DNA of 5,979 nucleotides. Source: Methylovirgula sp. Its GTDB lineage: Bacteria; Pseudomonadota; Alphaproteobacteria; Rhizobiales; Beijerinckiaceae. A program made the position numbers and the translations under genes. Positions within the stretch are counted from its first letter, which is position 1. Every line of letters starts with the position of its first letter. The notes beneath the pieces are model-generated. The model saw nothing but the letters and a program-made list of their open reading frames with translations, was not told the origin of the DNA and did no database searches. Positions 1 through 5,677 of this stretch are shown here, in pieces. The stretch spans positions 1-5,979 of the forward strand of contig JASHUD010000149.1 in the NCBI GenBank assembly GCA_030040215.1. Direction: 5' to 3'.

Positions 1-1328
1 ATCGCGCCAAATTCGAGAGCCGGCTCGAAAGCTTCGGCATCAGCGGCGACCCGATCGCCAATTATAAATCCATGGTCCGCGACATCGCCGGTTCGGGCGG
101 CCCGACGGGACGGTTCGGCGGGGCGCTGCGCGCCTTCTGGGCATTCAAGGGGCAGACGCGGCTGCTCGTTACCGCCGCGATCCTCGCGCTTATCGGCATC
201 GGCCTCGATAGCGCCTTCGCCGACGCGGCGAGTTGGCTCGCCTGGATGCGCGGCCCCAACCAGGGGCTCGGTTCGCTCGCCGGGGCGATCGAAGCGCATA
301 TCGGCTGGCTGACGCTTGCCGCGAAACTCGCTTACGCTGGCGTGGCGCTTGCTTTATTTGCCAATCTTTGGCGCGGTGTTCGGCTGCTGCGGCCGTTGTT
401 TCATGGCGTAAGCTTGCTCGGGAGCGATGTCGCGGAGCGGCGCCGTGCGCTCGACGGGCTTTATGCGCACCAGATGCGCCGGGTCGACGGGTTGGAAGCC
501 GACGTGGAACTTGCCGCCCGGCGCGCCGCCGAAGCGGATCGCCGGGCCGGGGCGTCGGGCCGCGCCGAGGCAGAGCCTTCGCCATTCGCCGACACGACGC
601 CGAAAGGGCAGGCGGATCGTTTCTTCGCCGCGCTCGGCGCTTTCCTGCAAGGTGTTCGGCGCGCCGGCACGCCCGGTCTGAATTCGGTGCCACAGCGGCT
701 GGTCGTGGCGCTCGATGAGATCGATGCTCTACCGCAAGAAAGGATCCGGCCGCTCCTCGAAACGGTGCACCGCGCCTTTGCCAATGCCGGAATCGTAACG
801 TTGATCGCGGCCGATCCGGCGCGAATCCGAGCCGATGGCGCGGCGCTTGAGAAGTGGGTCCAAGTGCCGTTTCGCATCGATGCCGTCGAAGCTTCCGACC
901 ACGCCGCCTACGTTGCGCAGATTATCGGCAAGCCTGGCGCCGAAGAGCCGGCGGATACCGTACGCACCGACTGGTCGATGTCGAGTGCGGAATCGAGTCT
1001 GCTCGCGGCGCTGGCGCCTTTGGCGGGCGGCTCGCCGCGCGCTGTCAAACGCTTCGTGAACCTTTATCGCATCGCGCGCGGGCAAGCGCCCGATCACAAA
1101 GGCGCGCTTGCCTTGATGCTCGCGTTGCAACAAGGCGGCACCGACGACGAGCTCGCCGCGCTCCGCGCCGCGCTCGGCGAACGCGACGGGGATGCGGATC
1201 TTGCGTTTCAAGAGGGCACGCCGCGACTCTTCGCGGCGCTGCGATCGCTCGAGGCGCACGGCAAGGTGAGCGTTGCGACGGCGCGCCACGCCGCCGCCGT
1301 CGCCAGGAGCTTCTCGCTGCGCGGCTGA
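1..1328 (+). CDS. KAP-type membrane-anchored P-loop NTPase, C-terminal part (5' end outside the window)
   Basis: The frame is open from the left edge (first full codon at 3) to TGA at 1326-1328, giving 441 visible residues. The ATG at 72 is probably internal, because coding sequence continues upstream of it. Two hydrophobic stretches at about 162-245 and 309-371 look like membrane helices. An Arg/Ala/Glu-rich, possibly coiled-coil segment follows at about 429-585. A Walker B-like LVVALDEID lies at 699-725, a second hydrophobic strand (VTLIAADP) near 798, and a basic box GGSPRAVKRFVNLYR at 1026-1070. KAP NTPases are known for membrane helices inserted between Walker A and Walker B and for a C-terminal arginine-rich box, which fits. 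Walker A is not visible and should lie upstream. The family is tied to membrane-associated complexes, and some members to defence or plasmid exclusion; the role here is unknown. The gene converges on the formate dehydrogenase gene and shows no functional link to it. Confidence 0.72.
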   Translation, partial: RAKFESRLESFGISGDPIANYKSMVRDIAGSGGPTGRFGGALRAFWAFKGQTRLLVTAAILALIGIGLDSAFADAASWLAWMRGPNQGLGSLAGAIEAHIGWLTLAAKLAYAGVALALFANLWRGVRLLRPLFHGVSLLGSDVAERRRALDGLYAHQMRRVDGLEADVELAARRAAEADRRAGASGRAEAEPSPFADTTPKGQADRFFAALGAFLQGVRRAGTPGLNSVPQRLVVALDEIDALPQERIRPLLETVHRAFANAGIVTLIAADPARIRADGAALEKWVQVPFRIDAVEASDHAAYVAQIIGKPGAEEPADTVRTDWSMSSAESSLLAALAPLAGGSPRAVKRFVNLYRIARGQAPDHKGALALMLALQQGGTDDELAALRAALGERDGDADLAFQEGTPRLFAALRSLEAHGKVSVATARHAAAVARSFSLRG

Positions 1329-1382
1329 AACGAGGGCAGCAGGCAGTGCCGCCTGGCCGCCGTCGCAATTCCGTCTCGAAGC

Positions 1383-1401
1383 GCCGCTGCATTTCAGCGG
1401 C
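1383..1401. terminator. Possible bidirectional stem-loop between convergent genes
   Basis: A perfect 7-bp GC-rich inverted repeat, GCCGCTG-CATTT-CAGCGGC, sits in the 112-base gap between the KAP gene (stop 1328) and the formate dehydrogenase gene (stop 1441-1443). Its position suits a shared terminator. Neither side has a T-tract, so intrinsic termination is not demonstrated. Confidence 0.35.
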
Positions 1402-1440
1402 CGCGCAATCCTCTCCTTCGCGAGCCCGCGGCTGGTTCCA

Positions 1441-2598
1441 TCAACGCACGCTATAGGAATGCGCGCCGGCACCCGCCAGATGGCCCCCTTTCGCGATCAG
1501 GTATTCCTCGCGGATTGGGCGCCCGGAGTAGAAGCACTCCAGGATTTCCCGCGTCCCGGCAGAGTAGCGTGCTTGCGCGGAGAGCGTGCTGCCGGATGTA
1601 TGCGGCGTCATGCCCTCATGCGGCATGGTGCGCCAGGGATGATCTTTCGGCGCCGGCTGCGGATACCAGACGTCGCCAGCATAGCCCGCAAGCTGGCCGC
1701 TCTCCAGCGCTTTCACGATCGCGTCGCGGTCCACGAGTTTCGCGCGCGCGGTGTTCACCAGATAGGCGCCGCGCTTCATCTTCGAGATCATCTGCGCGTT
1801 GATCATGTTCTCGGTCTCAGGATGGAGCGGGCAGTTGAGCGACACGACATCGCAGACTTTGAGCAGGCTTTCTCTATCTTGATGGAAAGTCGCACCGAGC
1901 TCCTTTTCCACATCGGCAGGAAGCCTGTAGCGGTCGGTGTAATGGAGCTTGACGTCGAATGGCTTCAGTCGCCGCATCACCGCAGTGCCAATGCGTCCGC
2001 CGCCGATAATGCCGACATGCATGCCCTCGAGATCATAGGCGCGCTCGACGCAGTCGGCGATGTTCCAGCCGCCCTTGGTCACCCAATCGTGCGACGGGAT
2101 GTAATTGCGCACGAGGCCAAGGATCATCATGACCACATGCTCGGCCACGCTGATGCTGTTCGAAAAGGTGACCTCGGCCACCGTGACGCCGTGCTTGTTG
2201 GCGGCTTCAATGTCGGTGTGGTCCGAACCGATGCCCGCGGTGATGATCAGCTTGAGCTTCTTCGCCTTCGCGATCCGCTCCGCCGTCATGTAAGCGGGCC
2301 AGAACGGTTGCGAAATCACGACTTCCGCATCCGGCAACTCGCGGTCCAAGGTCGAGTTGGCGCGGTCCTTGTCGGAAGTGACGACGAGCGTATGGCCGTT
2401 GTCGGCCGCCCATTTTTTCAAGCCCAGCGCGCCAGAGACGCAGCCAAGCAGTTCGCCGGGCTTGAAATCGATCTTTTGCGGAGTGGGAGCCGTCTGGCCG
2501 TTGGGATAGGACTTGATCTCGGGAATGCCATCGCGGGCATAACTCTTCGGATACCCGTCAACCGGATCATCATAGAGAACTACAATAATTTTAGCCAA
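1441..2598 (-). CDS. fdh: NAD+-dependent, metal-independent formate dehydrogenase
   Basis: The 385-residue product belongs to the D-2-hydroxyacid dehydrogenase superfamily and oxidises formate to CO2 with NAD+ in the cytoplasm, without molybdenum or tungsten. From memory it aligns almost end to end with the Pseudomonas sp. 101 enzyme. All functional positions I can place are present: PF at 98-99, Ile123, Asn147, the dinucleotide loop GGGRIG at 199-204, Asp222 (which favours NAD+ over NADP+), Arg285, Asp309, Gln314 and His333. Each is offset by one from the published numbering. The C terminus is about 15 residues shorter than that enzyme, ending just after the GAHSY motif. The start is TTG (2598-2596). 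It is supported by the family N terminus MAK..VLYDDPVDGYPK and by AGGGAGG five bases upstream. The gene is divergent from the ModE-like regulator and probably controlled by the dyad at 2649-2666. Confidence 0.96.
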   Translation of the reverse strand: MAKIIVVLYDDPVDGYPKSYARDGIPEIKSYPNGQTAPTPQKIDFKPGELLGCVSGALGLKKWAADNGHTLVVTSDKDRANSTLDRELPDAEVVISQPFWPAYMTAERIAKAKKLKLIITAGIGSDHTDIEAANKHGVTVAEVTFSNSISVAEHVVMMILGLVRNYIPSHDWVTKGGWNIADCVERAYDLEGMHVGIIGGGRIGTAVMRRLKPFDVKLHYTDRYRLPADVEKELGATFHQDRESLLKVCDVVSLNCPLHPETENMINAQMISKMKRGAYLVNTARAKLVDRDAIVKALESGQLAGYAGDVWYPQPAPKDHPWRTMPHEGMTPHTSGSTLSAQARYSAGTREILECFYSGRPIREEYLIAKGGHLAGAGAHSYSVR

Positions 2599-2603
2599 CG
2601 GAA

Positions 2604-2610
2604 CCTCCCT
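2604..2610 (-). promoter_or_regulatory. Strong ribosome binding site for fdh, fixing a TTG start
   Basis: On the minus strand AGGGAGG lies five bases before the TTG at 2598-2596. It sits in the 9-base loop of a small dyad, CGGAA (2617-2613) and TTCCG (2603-2599), that abuts the start codon. No ATG or GTG gives the family N terminus, so this site decides the start. Confidence 0.8.
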
Positions 2611-2616
2611 ATTTCC

Positions 2617-2630
2617 GGGGCGATTGCCCC
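2617..2630 (-). other. Stem-loop in the fdh 5' leader
   Basis: The plus strand reads GGGGC-GATT-GCCCC, a perfect 5-bp GC stem with a 4-base loop, six bases upstream of the fdh ribosome binding site. It would lie inside the roughly 42-base leader predicted from the promoter at 2648-2676. It could stabilise the transcript 5' end; no regulatory role is shown. Confidence 0.45.
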
Positions 2631-2636
2631 AAGCGA

Positions 2637-2667
2637 TTGTTCGTCAGTGTATATGGCCGAATATACT
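2637..2667 (+). promoter_or_regulatory. Predicted promoter of the modE-like gene
   Basis: A good -10, TATACT, lies at 2662-2667. The only -35 candidate, TTGTTC at 2637-2642, is 19 bases upstream, longer than ideal. Transcription would start near 2674, giving a leader of about 49 bases. The -10 falls in the right arm of the Mo-box-like dyad, suggesting autoregulation. Confidence 0.4.
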
Positions 2668-2676
2668 GACTGACAA
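2648..2676 (-). promoter_or_regulatory. Predicted sigma-70-type promoter of fdh
   Basis: On the minus strand a -35 box TTGTCA (2676-2671) is separated by exactly 17 bases from a -10 box TATACA (2653-2648). Transcription should start near 2641. The Mo-box-like dyad fills part of the spacer and overlaps the -10, a geometry typical of repression. This is read by eye against the consensus. Confidence 0.6.
2649..2666. promoter_or_regulatory. Mo-box-like operator (candidate ModE binding site)
   Basis: The sequence shows a perfect inverted repeat GTATAT-N6-ATATAC. ModE-type regulators are known to bind AT-rich TATATA-like half-sites separated by about six bases, and a modE-like gene starts 57 bases away. 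Outer arms GTCAGT (2643-2648) and ACTGAC (2669-2674) extend the dyad, with a 2-base asymmetry. Each inner arm coincides with a predicted -10, TATACA for fdh and TATACT for modE, so one bound dimer could block both genes. Binding itself is inferred. Confidence 0.65.
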
Positions 2677-2687
2677 GGGGGGAACCG

Positions 2688-2726
2688 ATGCGAATGGCGC
2701 CAGATTCTGCTATTGTGGCGTCATGA
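2688..2726 (+). CDS. Possible 12-codon upstream ORF coupled to modE
   Basis: ATG at 2688 opens the short frame MRMAPDSAIVAS, ending in TGA at 2724-2726. That stop overlaps the modE ATG (2723-2725) in an ATGA junction, the classic layout for translational coupling. A run of six Gs at 2677-2682 lies five bases before the ATG and could serve as its ribosome binding site, whereas modE has no convincing site of its own. A second in-frame ATG lies at 2694. I do not recognise the peptide; it may matter only as a way to deliver ribosomes to modE. Confidence 0.4.
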   Translation: MRMAPDSAIVAS

Positions 2727-3145
2727 CGCGCTTGGTTTTGCGCCTGCACTTCGATGCCGCGCCCGGCCTTGGTCCCGGCAAAATCGATTTGCTTGAGCAC
2801 ATTGCTAAAACCGGCTCGATCTCGGCTGCCGGCCGCGCCATGGATATGTCCTACAGGCGTGCGTGGTTGCTCGTCGACGCGATGAACCGCGCGTTCCATG
2901 CGCCTGTGGTCGCAACCAGGCTTGGCGGCAGGCGAGATGGGCGCGCTCAAGTCACCGAACTTGGACGCGAGGTCATGACCCTCTATCGCGACATTGAGCG
3001 TGCCGCGCGAGATGCCGTCGACGCGCCCATCTCTCAAATGGAACACTTGCTGGCTGACGCCCAGAAAGATCGAGGGGCTTTGCGCCGCGCGGGCCGCCGA
3101 GTCGGAGCGGCGCCGGGCAAAAAGGTGGCGGCGAAACGAGCTTAG
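2723..3145 (+). CDS. modE: ModE-like winged-helix transcriptional regulator, single domain
   Basis: The 140-residue protein matches the N-terminal DNA-binding domain of ModE. It has GKIDLLEHIAKTGSIS (residues 19-34), the recognition helix region with SYRRAW (43-48) and the following VDAMN, a wing around 60-77 with Gly/Arg-rich turns, and a long helix (78-112) that probably dimerises. E. coli ModE is about 262 residues and carries two molbindin (TOBE) domains for molybdate; these are absent. The last 25 residues form a Lys/Arg/Ala-rich tail. The ATG at 2723 is chosen because the homology begins at MTRLVLRLHF and upstream in-frame codons run back into the promoter. The protein probably binds the dyad at 2649-2666 and controls itself and fdh. 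Whether it senses molybdate is unclear without the usual domain. It could be an orphan paralogue of a full-length ModE elsewhere. Confidence 0.85.
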   Translation: MTRLVLRLHFDAAPGLGPGKIDLLEHIAKTGSISAAGRAMDMSYRRAWLLVDAMNRAFHAPVVATRLGGRRDGRAQVTELGREVMTLYRDIERAARDAVDAPISQMEHLLADAQKDRGALRRAGRRVGAAPGKKVAAKRA

Positions 3146-3157
3146 CATTAGCTCCTT

Positions 3158-3171
3158 GCCCTAGGCTTTTT
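3158..3171 (+). terminator. Weak candidate terminator after modE
   Basis: GCC-CTA-GGC followed directly by five Ts lies 13 bases after the modE stop. A second dyad, GAGCT (3138-3142) with AGCTC (3150-3154), spans the stop codon. The stems are short, so strong termination is doubtful and read-through into the transporter gene is possible. Confidence 0.25.
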
Positions 3172-3247
3172 CTCCCCACGCGCGGAACCGATGCTCTGAT
3201 GTAGAATCTGCGGGCCGGGCCGATCGCGGAGAATTTTCTCCTATATC

Positions 3248-3298
3248 ATGCCGCGCATCCGCCTTTCTTACACGCCGCTGACCCGCGACGGCGATTAA
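3248..3298 (+). CDS. Possible 16-codon leader peptide ORF
   Basis: ATG at 3248 opens MPRIRLSYTPLTRDGD and stops at TAA 3296-3298. The nearest purine-rich motif, GGAGA at 3228-3232, is too far (about 16 bases) for a normal ribosome binding site unless the overlapping GGAGAA/TTCTCC dyad folds. I do not recognise the peptide. It may be a chance ORF, a leader peptide or a remnant of a longer gene. Confidence 0.2.
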   Translation: MPRIRLSYTPLTRDGD

Positions 3299-3367
3299 GT
3301 CTTGCCGGACATAGCTCAAATGTGCAGTTTAACAGGGATGGTCATCTCCCGATGACTGGCGAGAGAA

Positions 3368-3387
3368 AGCGTGCGCAAAGCCACGCT
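3368..3387 (+). other. Stem-loop in the transporter leader
   Basis: AGCGTG and CACGCT pair around an 8-base loop. Two further G-C pairs can form inside (GC-AAA-GC) with one bulged C. It ends 19 bases before the ribosome binding site of the transporter gene and probably lies in its 5' leader. It could act on mRNA stability or translation; there is no direct evidence. Confidence 0.4.
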
Positions 3388-3406
3388 GTCACGAAAATGT
3401 TAAATT

Positions 3407-3412
3407 GGGAGG
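3407..3412 (+). promoter_or_regulatory. Ribosome binding site deciding the transporter start
   Basis: GGGAGG lies four bases before ATG 3417. A TTG at 3405 also opens the frame but overlaps this motif, so ATG 3417 is the better start. Confidence 0.8.
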
Positions 3413-3416
3413 CGCT

Positions 3417-5060
3417 ATGGGCACGTATGGTTCCACCGCTGGTACGCCTGTGGCGGGCGCGAGTTTTCTTGATCGCGACCATATCGTAGCAGGTCCGCGA
3501 TTCAATCGCTGGCTTGTTCCGCCCGCGGCGCTCGCGATCCATCTCAGCATCGGTATGGCCTACGGCATGTCGGTGTTCTGGAAGCCGATGGCGCGCCTCA
3601 TTCAAAACGCGCCAGCCTCCTGCGCCGGCCAGGACTTCTTCGGTCAATTGGTCACGACGAATTGCAACTGGTCGATTCCGACCGTCACGCCCGTCTTCGA
3701 GATCTTCATCGCCGTGCTCGGCATTTCTGCCGCCATTTGGGGCGGTTGGCTTGAGCACGCCGGCCCGCGCAAGGCGGGCATCATTGCGGCGCTCTGTTGG
3801 GGCGGCGGTCTGATTGTGGTCGGTTTCGGCGTTTCGATCCACCAGCTATGGCTGATCTATCTGGCGGCGGTTTTCGCCGGCATCGGCCAGGGTCTCGGCT
3901 ATATCACGCCAGTATCGACCCTGATCAAATGGTTTCCCGACCGCCGTGGCATGGCTACCGGCTTCGCAATCATGGGCTACGGCGGCGGAGCGATGATCGG
4001 CGCACCCCTCGCGGTCTGGCTGATGCACCATTTGGGCAATCCCGGCATGCTCGATGTCGCACATACGCTGATGATCTTGGGCGTGATCTATTTTATTGCC
4101 ATGAGCCTAGGAGCTCTTGGTTTCCGCGTGCCGCCCACGGGTTGGTATCCGGTCGGTTATGAGCCAACTACGGCAAATGCTGGCAAGGGCATGATCACCA
4201 GCGGCAATGTTCACTTGGACCGCGCCTGGAAGACCCCACAGTTCTGGCTGATTTGGGGGGTGCTGTGCCTGAACGTCACCGCCGGCATCGGCGTGATCTC
4301 CATGGCAAGTCCGATGTTGACCGACATATTCGGCGCCAAATTGGTCGGCGCGCAGTCCGCTACAGCCTTGAGCGCGGCGCAGACCGCGGCGATCGCCGCG
4401 GCGGCGGCGGGTCTTGTCGGCTTGATCAGCCTGTTCAACTCGCTGGGGCGCATCTTCTGGGCTTCGCTGTCGGACAAGATCGGTCGCAAGAACATGTATT
4501 ACTCGATCTTTGTGATCGGGATTGTTCTCTACAGCCTGCTGCCCACCTGGGGTCACCTCGGATTGGCGGCGTTGTTCGTGGCGTCGATCTGCATCATCAT
4601 CAGCATGTATGGCGGTGGATTCTCCACGGTGCCCGCCTATCTCGCCGACATTTTCGGCCCGCAGATGGTCGGCGCCATTCATGGGCGCCTGATCACGGCA
4701 TGGTCGGCGGCAGGCGTGGCCGGTCCTTTCCTGATCGCCAATCTGCGTCAGTTCCAGATCAATCACGGCGTCCCACATACCCGCGTCTATGACATCACAT
4801 TGTACATAATGGCTTTCCTGTTATTCTGTGGTTTGGTATGCAACTTCTTCGTCAAACCGGTGCATGACAAGCATTTGATGAGCGATGACGAAGCCGCGCA
4901 CGAACGGGCGCTGTTGCGCGAAGACCGTGTCGCGGCGAATGCCGAAAAGGCAGCGCGCGGCCAATTCGGTGCCCTCGGTGTTCTGGCTTGGCTCTGGGTC
5001 GGCGTCCCCTTCCTCATTGGCCTCTACATCGCCTTGGCGAAGGCGGCGGCTCTGTTCTAG
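3417..5060 (+). CDS. OFA-family MFS transporter (oxalate/formate antiporter-like) with extra C-terminal membrane helix
   Basis: The 547-residue inner-membrane protein shows about twelve MFS helices, at roughly residues 32-54, 89-109, 119-139, 144-166, 181-203, 215-235, 273-298, 326-350, 360-376, 381-403, 420-441 and 459-479. OFA-type hallmarks are GYITPVSTLIKWFPDRRGMATG (161-182) and the loop GRIFWASLSDKIGRK (344-358). A long first periplasmic loop (55-88) carries Cys69 and Cys83. After a charged linker (480-515) comes a thirteenth hydrophobic helix (517-545) with AWLWVGVPFLIGLY. It resembles the separate small subunit that accompanies some OFA transporters. The fdh neighbourhood suggests formate, oxalate or a related carboxylate as substrate. 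OxlT is known to need a lysine in helix 11. By eye that position is not lysine here (TAW around 427-429), so oxalate exchange should not be assumed. Confidence 0.85.
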   Translation: MGTYGSTAGTPVAGASFLDRDHIVAGPRFNRWLVPPAALAIHLSIGMAYGMSVFWKPMARLIQNAPASCAGQDFFGQLVTTNCNWSIPTVTPVFEIFIAVLGISAAIWGGWLEHAGPRKAGIIAALCWGGGLIVVGFGVSIHQLWLIYLAAVFAGIGQGLGYITPVSTLIKWFPDRRGMATGFAIMGYGGGAMIGAPLAVWLMHHLGNPGMLDVAHTLMILGVIYFIAMSLGALGFRVPPTGWYPVGYEPTTANAGKGMITSGNVHLDRAWKTPQFWLIWGVLCLNVTAGIGVISMASPMLTDIFGAKLVGAQSATALSAAQTAAIAAAAAGLVGLISLFNSLGRIFWASLSDKIGRKNMYYSIFVIGIVLYSLLPTWGHLGLAALFVASICIIISMYGGGFSTVPAYLADIFGPQMVGAIHGRLITAWSAAGVAGPFLIANLRQFQINHGVPHTRVYDITLYIMAFLLFCGLVCNFFVKPVHDKHLMSDDEAAHERALLREDRVAANAEKAARGQFGALGVLAWLWVGVPFLIGLYIALAKAAALF

Positions 5061-5085
5061 CGCTGACAGCGTTGGTTCAAGCACT

Positions 5086-5117
5086 TTCGGCGCGGGATTT
5101 AAGGATCCCGCGCCGAA
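5086..5117. terminator. Perfect 13-bp stem-loop between convergent genes
   Basis: TTCGGCGCGGGAT (5086-5098) and ATCCCGCGCCGAA (5105-5117) are exact reverse complements around the loop TTAAGG. The stem fills most of the 63-base gap between the transporter stop and the mobB stop, so it probably terminates both transcripts. No T-run follows on either strand; only one or two T/A bases flank the stem. Confidence 0.65.
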
Positions 5118-5123
5118 TGACAT

Positions 5124-5666
5124 TCAGCCGCGAGTTTCGAGCGCACGCAGTGTCGCGCCTACTGGAGAGGCGAACTTTAGAACCAATGCAACGGCTGCAT
5201 CGACATCGTCGAGATGCGCGTGCGGCATATGCGGCGGCAGCACCGCGGCGGGATCGGCAATATCGCCGACGAACGCCTTGATATTTGGATCTTCGGTAAA
5301 CAAGAACGGCTTGCCGTTGGCGACGCGGTGCACTTCGAGTTTGGCGTGCGCGTCGGCCTTGAAGCCCTCGACAATGACGAAATCGACCGGCGTAAGCTCG
5401 ATCAGCAGTTCGGCAAGCGAAGGTTCGGGCACGCCGCGCAATTCGTGCATCAACGCCCAGCGATTGGCGGAGGCGACGAGGACTTCCGTGGCGCCCGCCT
5501 CGCGATGCTGATAGGAATCCTTGCCGGGTTTGTCGATATCAAAAGCATGATGCGCGTGTTTGAGGGTCGAAACACTGAACCCGTGCGCGTTGAGCGCCGG
5601 GATAAGCTTGACGATCAAGGTCGTCTTTCCCGCGCCGCTCCATCCTGAAAGCCCAATCACGCGCAT
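5124..5666 (-). CDS. mobB: Molybdopterin-guanine dinucleotide biosynthesis adaptor protein MobB
   Basis: The 180-residue cytoplasmic GTP-binding protein has an N-terminal Walker A GWSGAGKT at 8-15. The MobB signature follows: KHAHHAFDIDKPGKDS at 36-51, then HREAGA at 54-59. A Walker B-like strand FVIVEGFK lies at 96-103. Its length is normal for a stand-alone MobB. MobB assists MobA in attaching GMP to molybdopterin to make the guanine dinucleotide cofactor used by DMSO-reductase-family enzymes, including molybdenum formate dehydrogenases and nitrate reductases. The ATG at 5666 is supported by GAAGGTG at 5677-5671 on the minus strand. The gene follows mobA on the same strand, but a plus-strand tusA-like gene occupies the gap between them. 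Its promoter or read-through from mobA must therefore cross that gene. Confidence 0.94.
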   Translation of the reverse strand: MRVIGLSGWSGAGKTTLIVKLIPALNAHGFSVSTLKHAHHAFDIDKPGKDSYQHREAGATEVLVASANRWALMHELRGVPEPSLAELLIELTPVDFVIVEGFKADAHAKLEVHRVANGKPFLFTEDPNIKAFVGDIADPAAVLPPHMPHAHLDDVDAAVALVLKFASPVGATLRALETRG

Positions 5667-5677
5667 GGTTCACCTTC

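Larger units (their letters stand above)
3146..3416 (+). other. Intergenic/leader region upstream of the transporter
   Basis: This 271-base stretch has no long gene. It holds a weak terminator-like T-run at 3167-3171, the inverted repeat GGAGAA-TT-TTCTCC at 3228-3241, a 16-codon ORF at 3248-3298, a stem GTCATC-TCCC-GATGAC at 3341-3356 and another stem at 3368-3387. I could not find a convincing -35/-10 pair. TTGCCG at 3302 and TAGAAT at 3202 lack good partners. The transporter may use an activator-dependent promoter or be read through from modE. Confidence 0.6.

Noticed and set aside
190..693. Minus-strand Arg-rich ORF opposite the KAP gene
   Set aside because: Composition is that of a GC-rich antisense frame, and the plus-strand frame has the NTPase motifs.
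1726..1746. NTARAK in formate dehydrogenase where many relatives have NTARGK
   Set aside because: The catalytic Arg285 is kept, and as far as I recall alanine occurs at this place in some related bacterial formate dehydrogenases, so it is not treated as an anomaly.
1273..2673. Long plus-strand ORF of 466 codons across the formate dehydrogenase gene
   Set aside because: It is antisense to a clearly conserved enzyme, starts inside the KAP gene and its translation shows no recognisable domain; it is a high-GC shadow frame.
2609..3148. Minus-strand ORF of 179 codons opposite the modE-like gene
   Set aside because: The plus-strand frame carries the ModE winged-helix signature; the opposite frame has no family features and runs over the divergent promoters.
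3202..3207. TAGAAT as a -10 box for the transporter gene
   Set aside because: There is no -35-like hexamer at 16-18 bases upstream, where the sequence is CG-rich, and it lies over 200 bases from the start codon.
4373..4412. GC-rich alanine repeat-like stretch in the transporter gene
   Set aside because: It encodes an Ala-rich segment leading into helix 8, which is ordinary for this transporter type; there is no true tandem repeat.
4107..4778. Minus-strand ORF of 223 codons opposite the transporter gene
   Set aside because: It is His/Asp/Arg-rich with no recognisable motif, typical of the reverse complement of a membrane protein gene.
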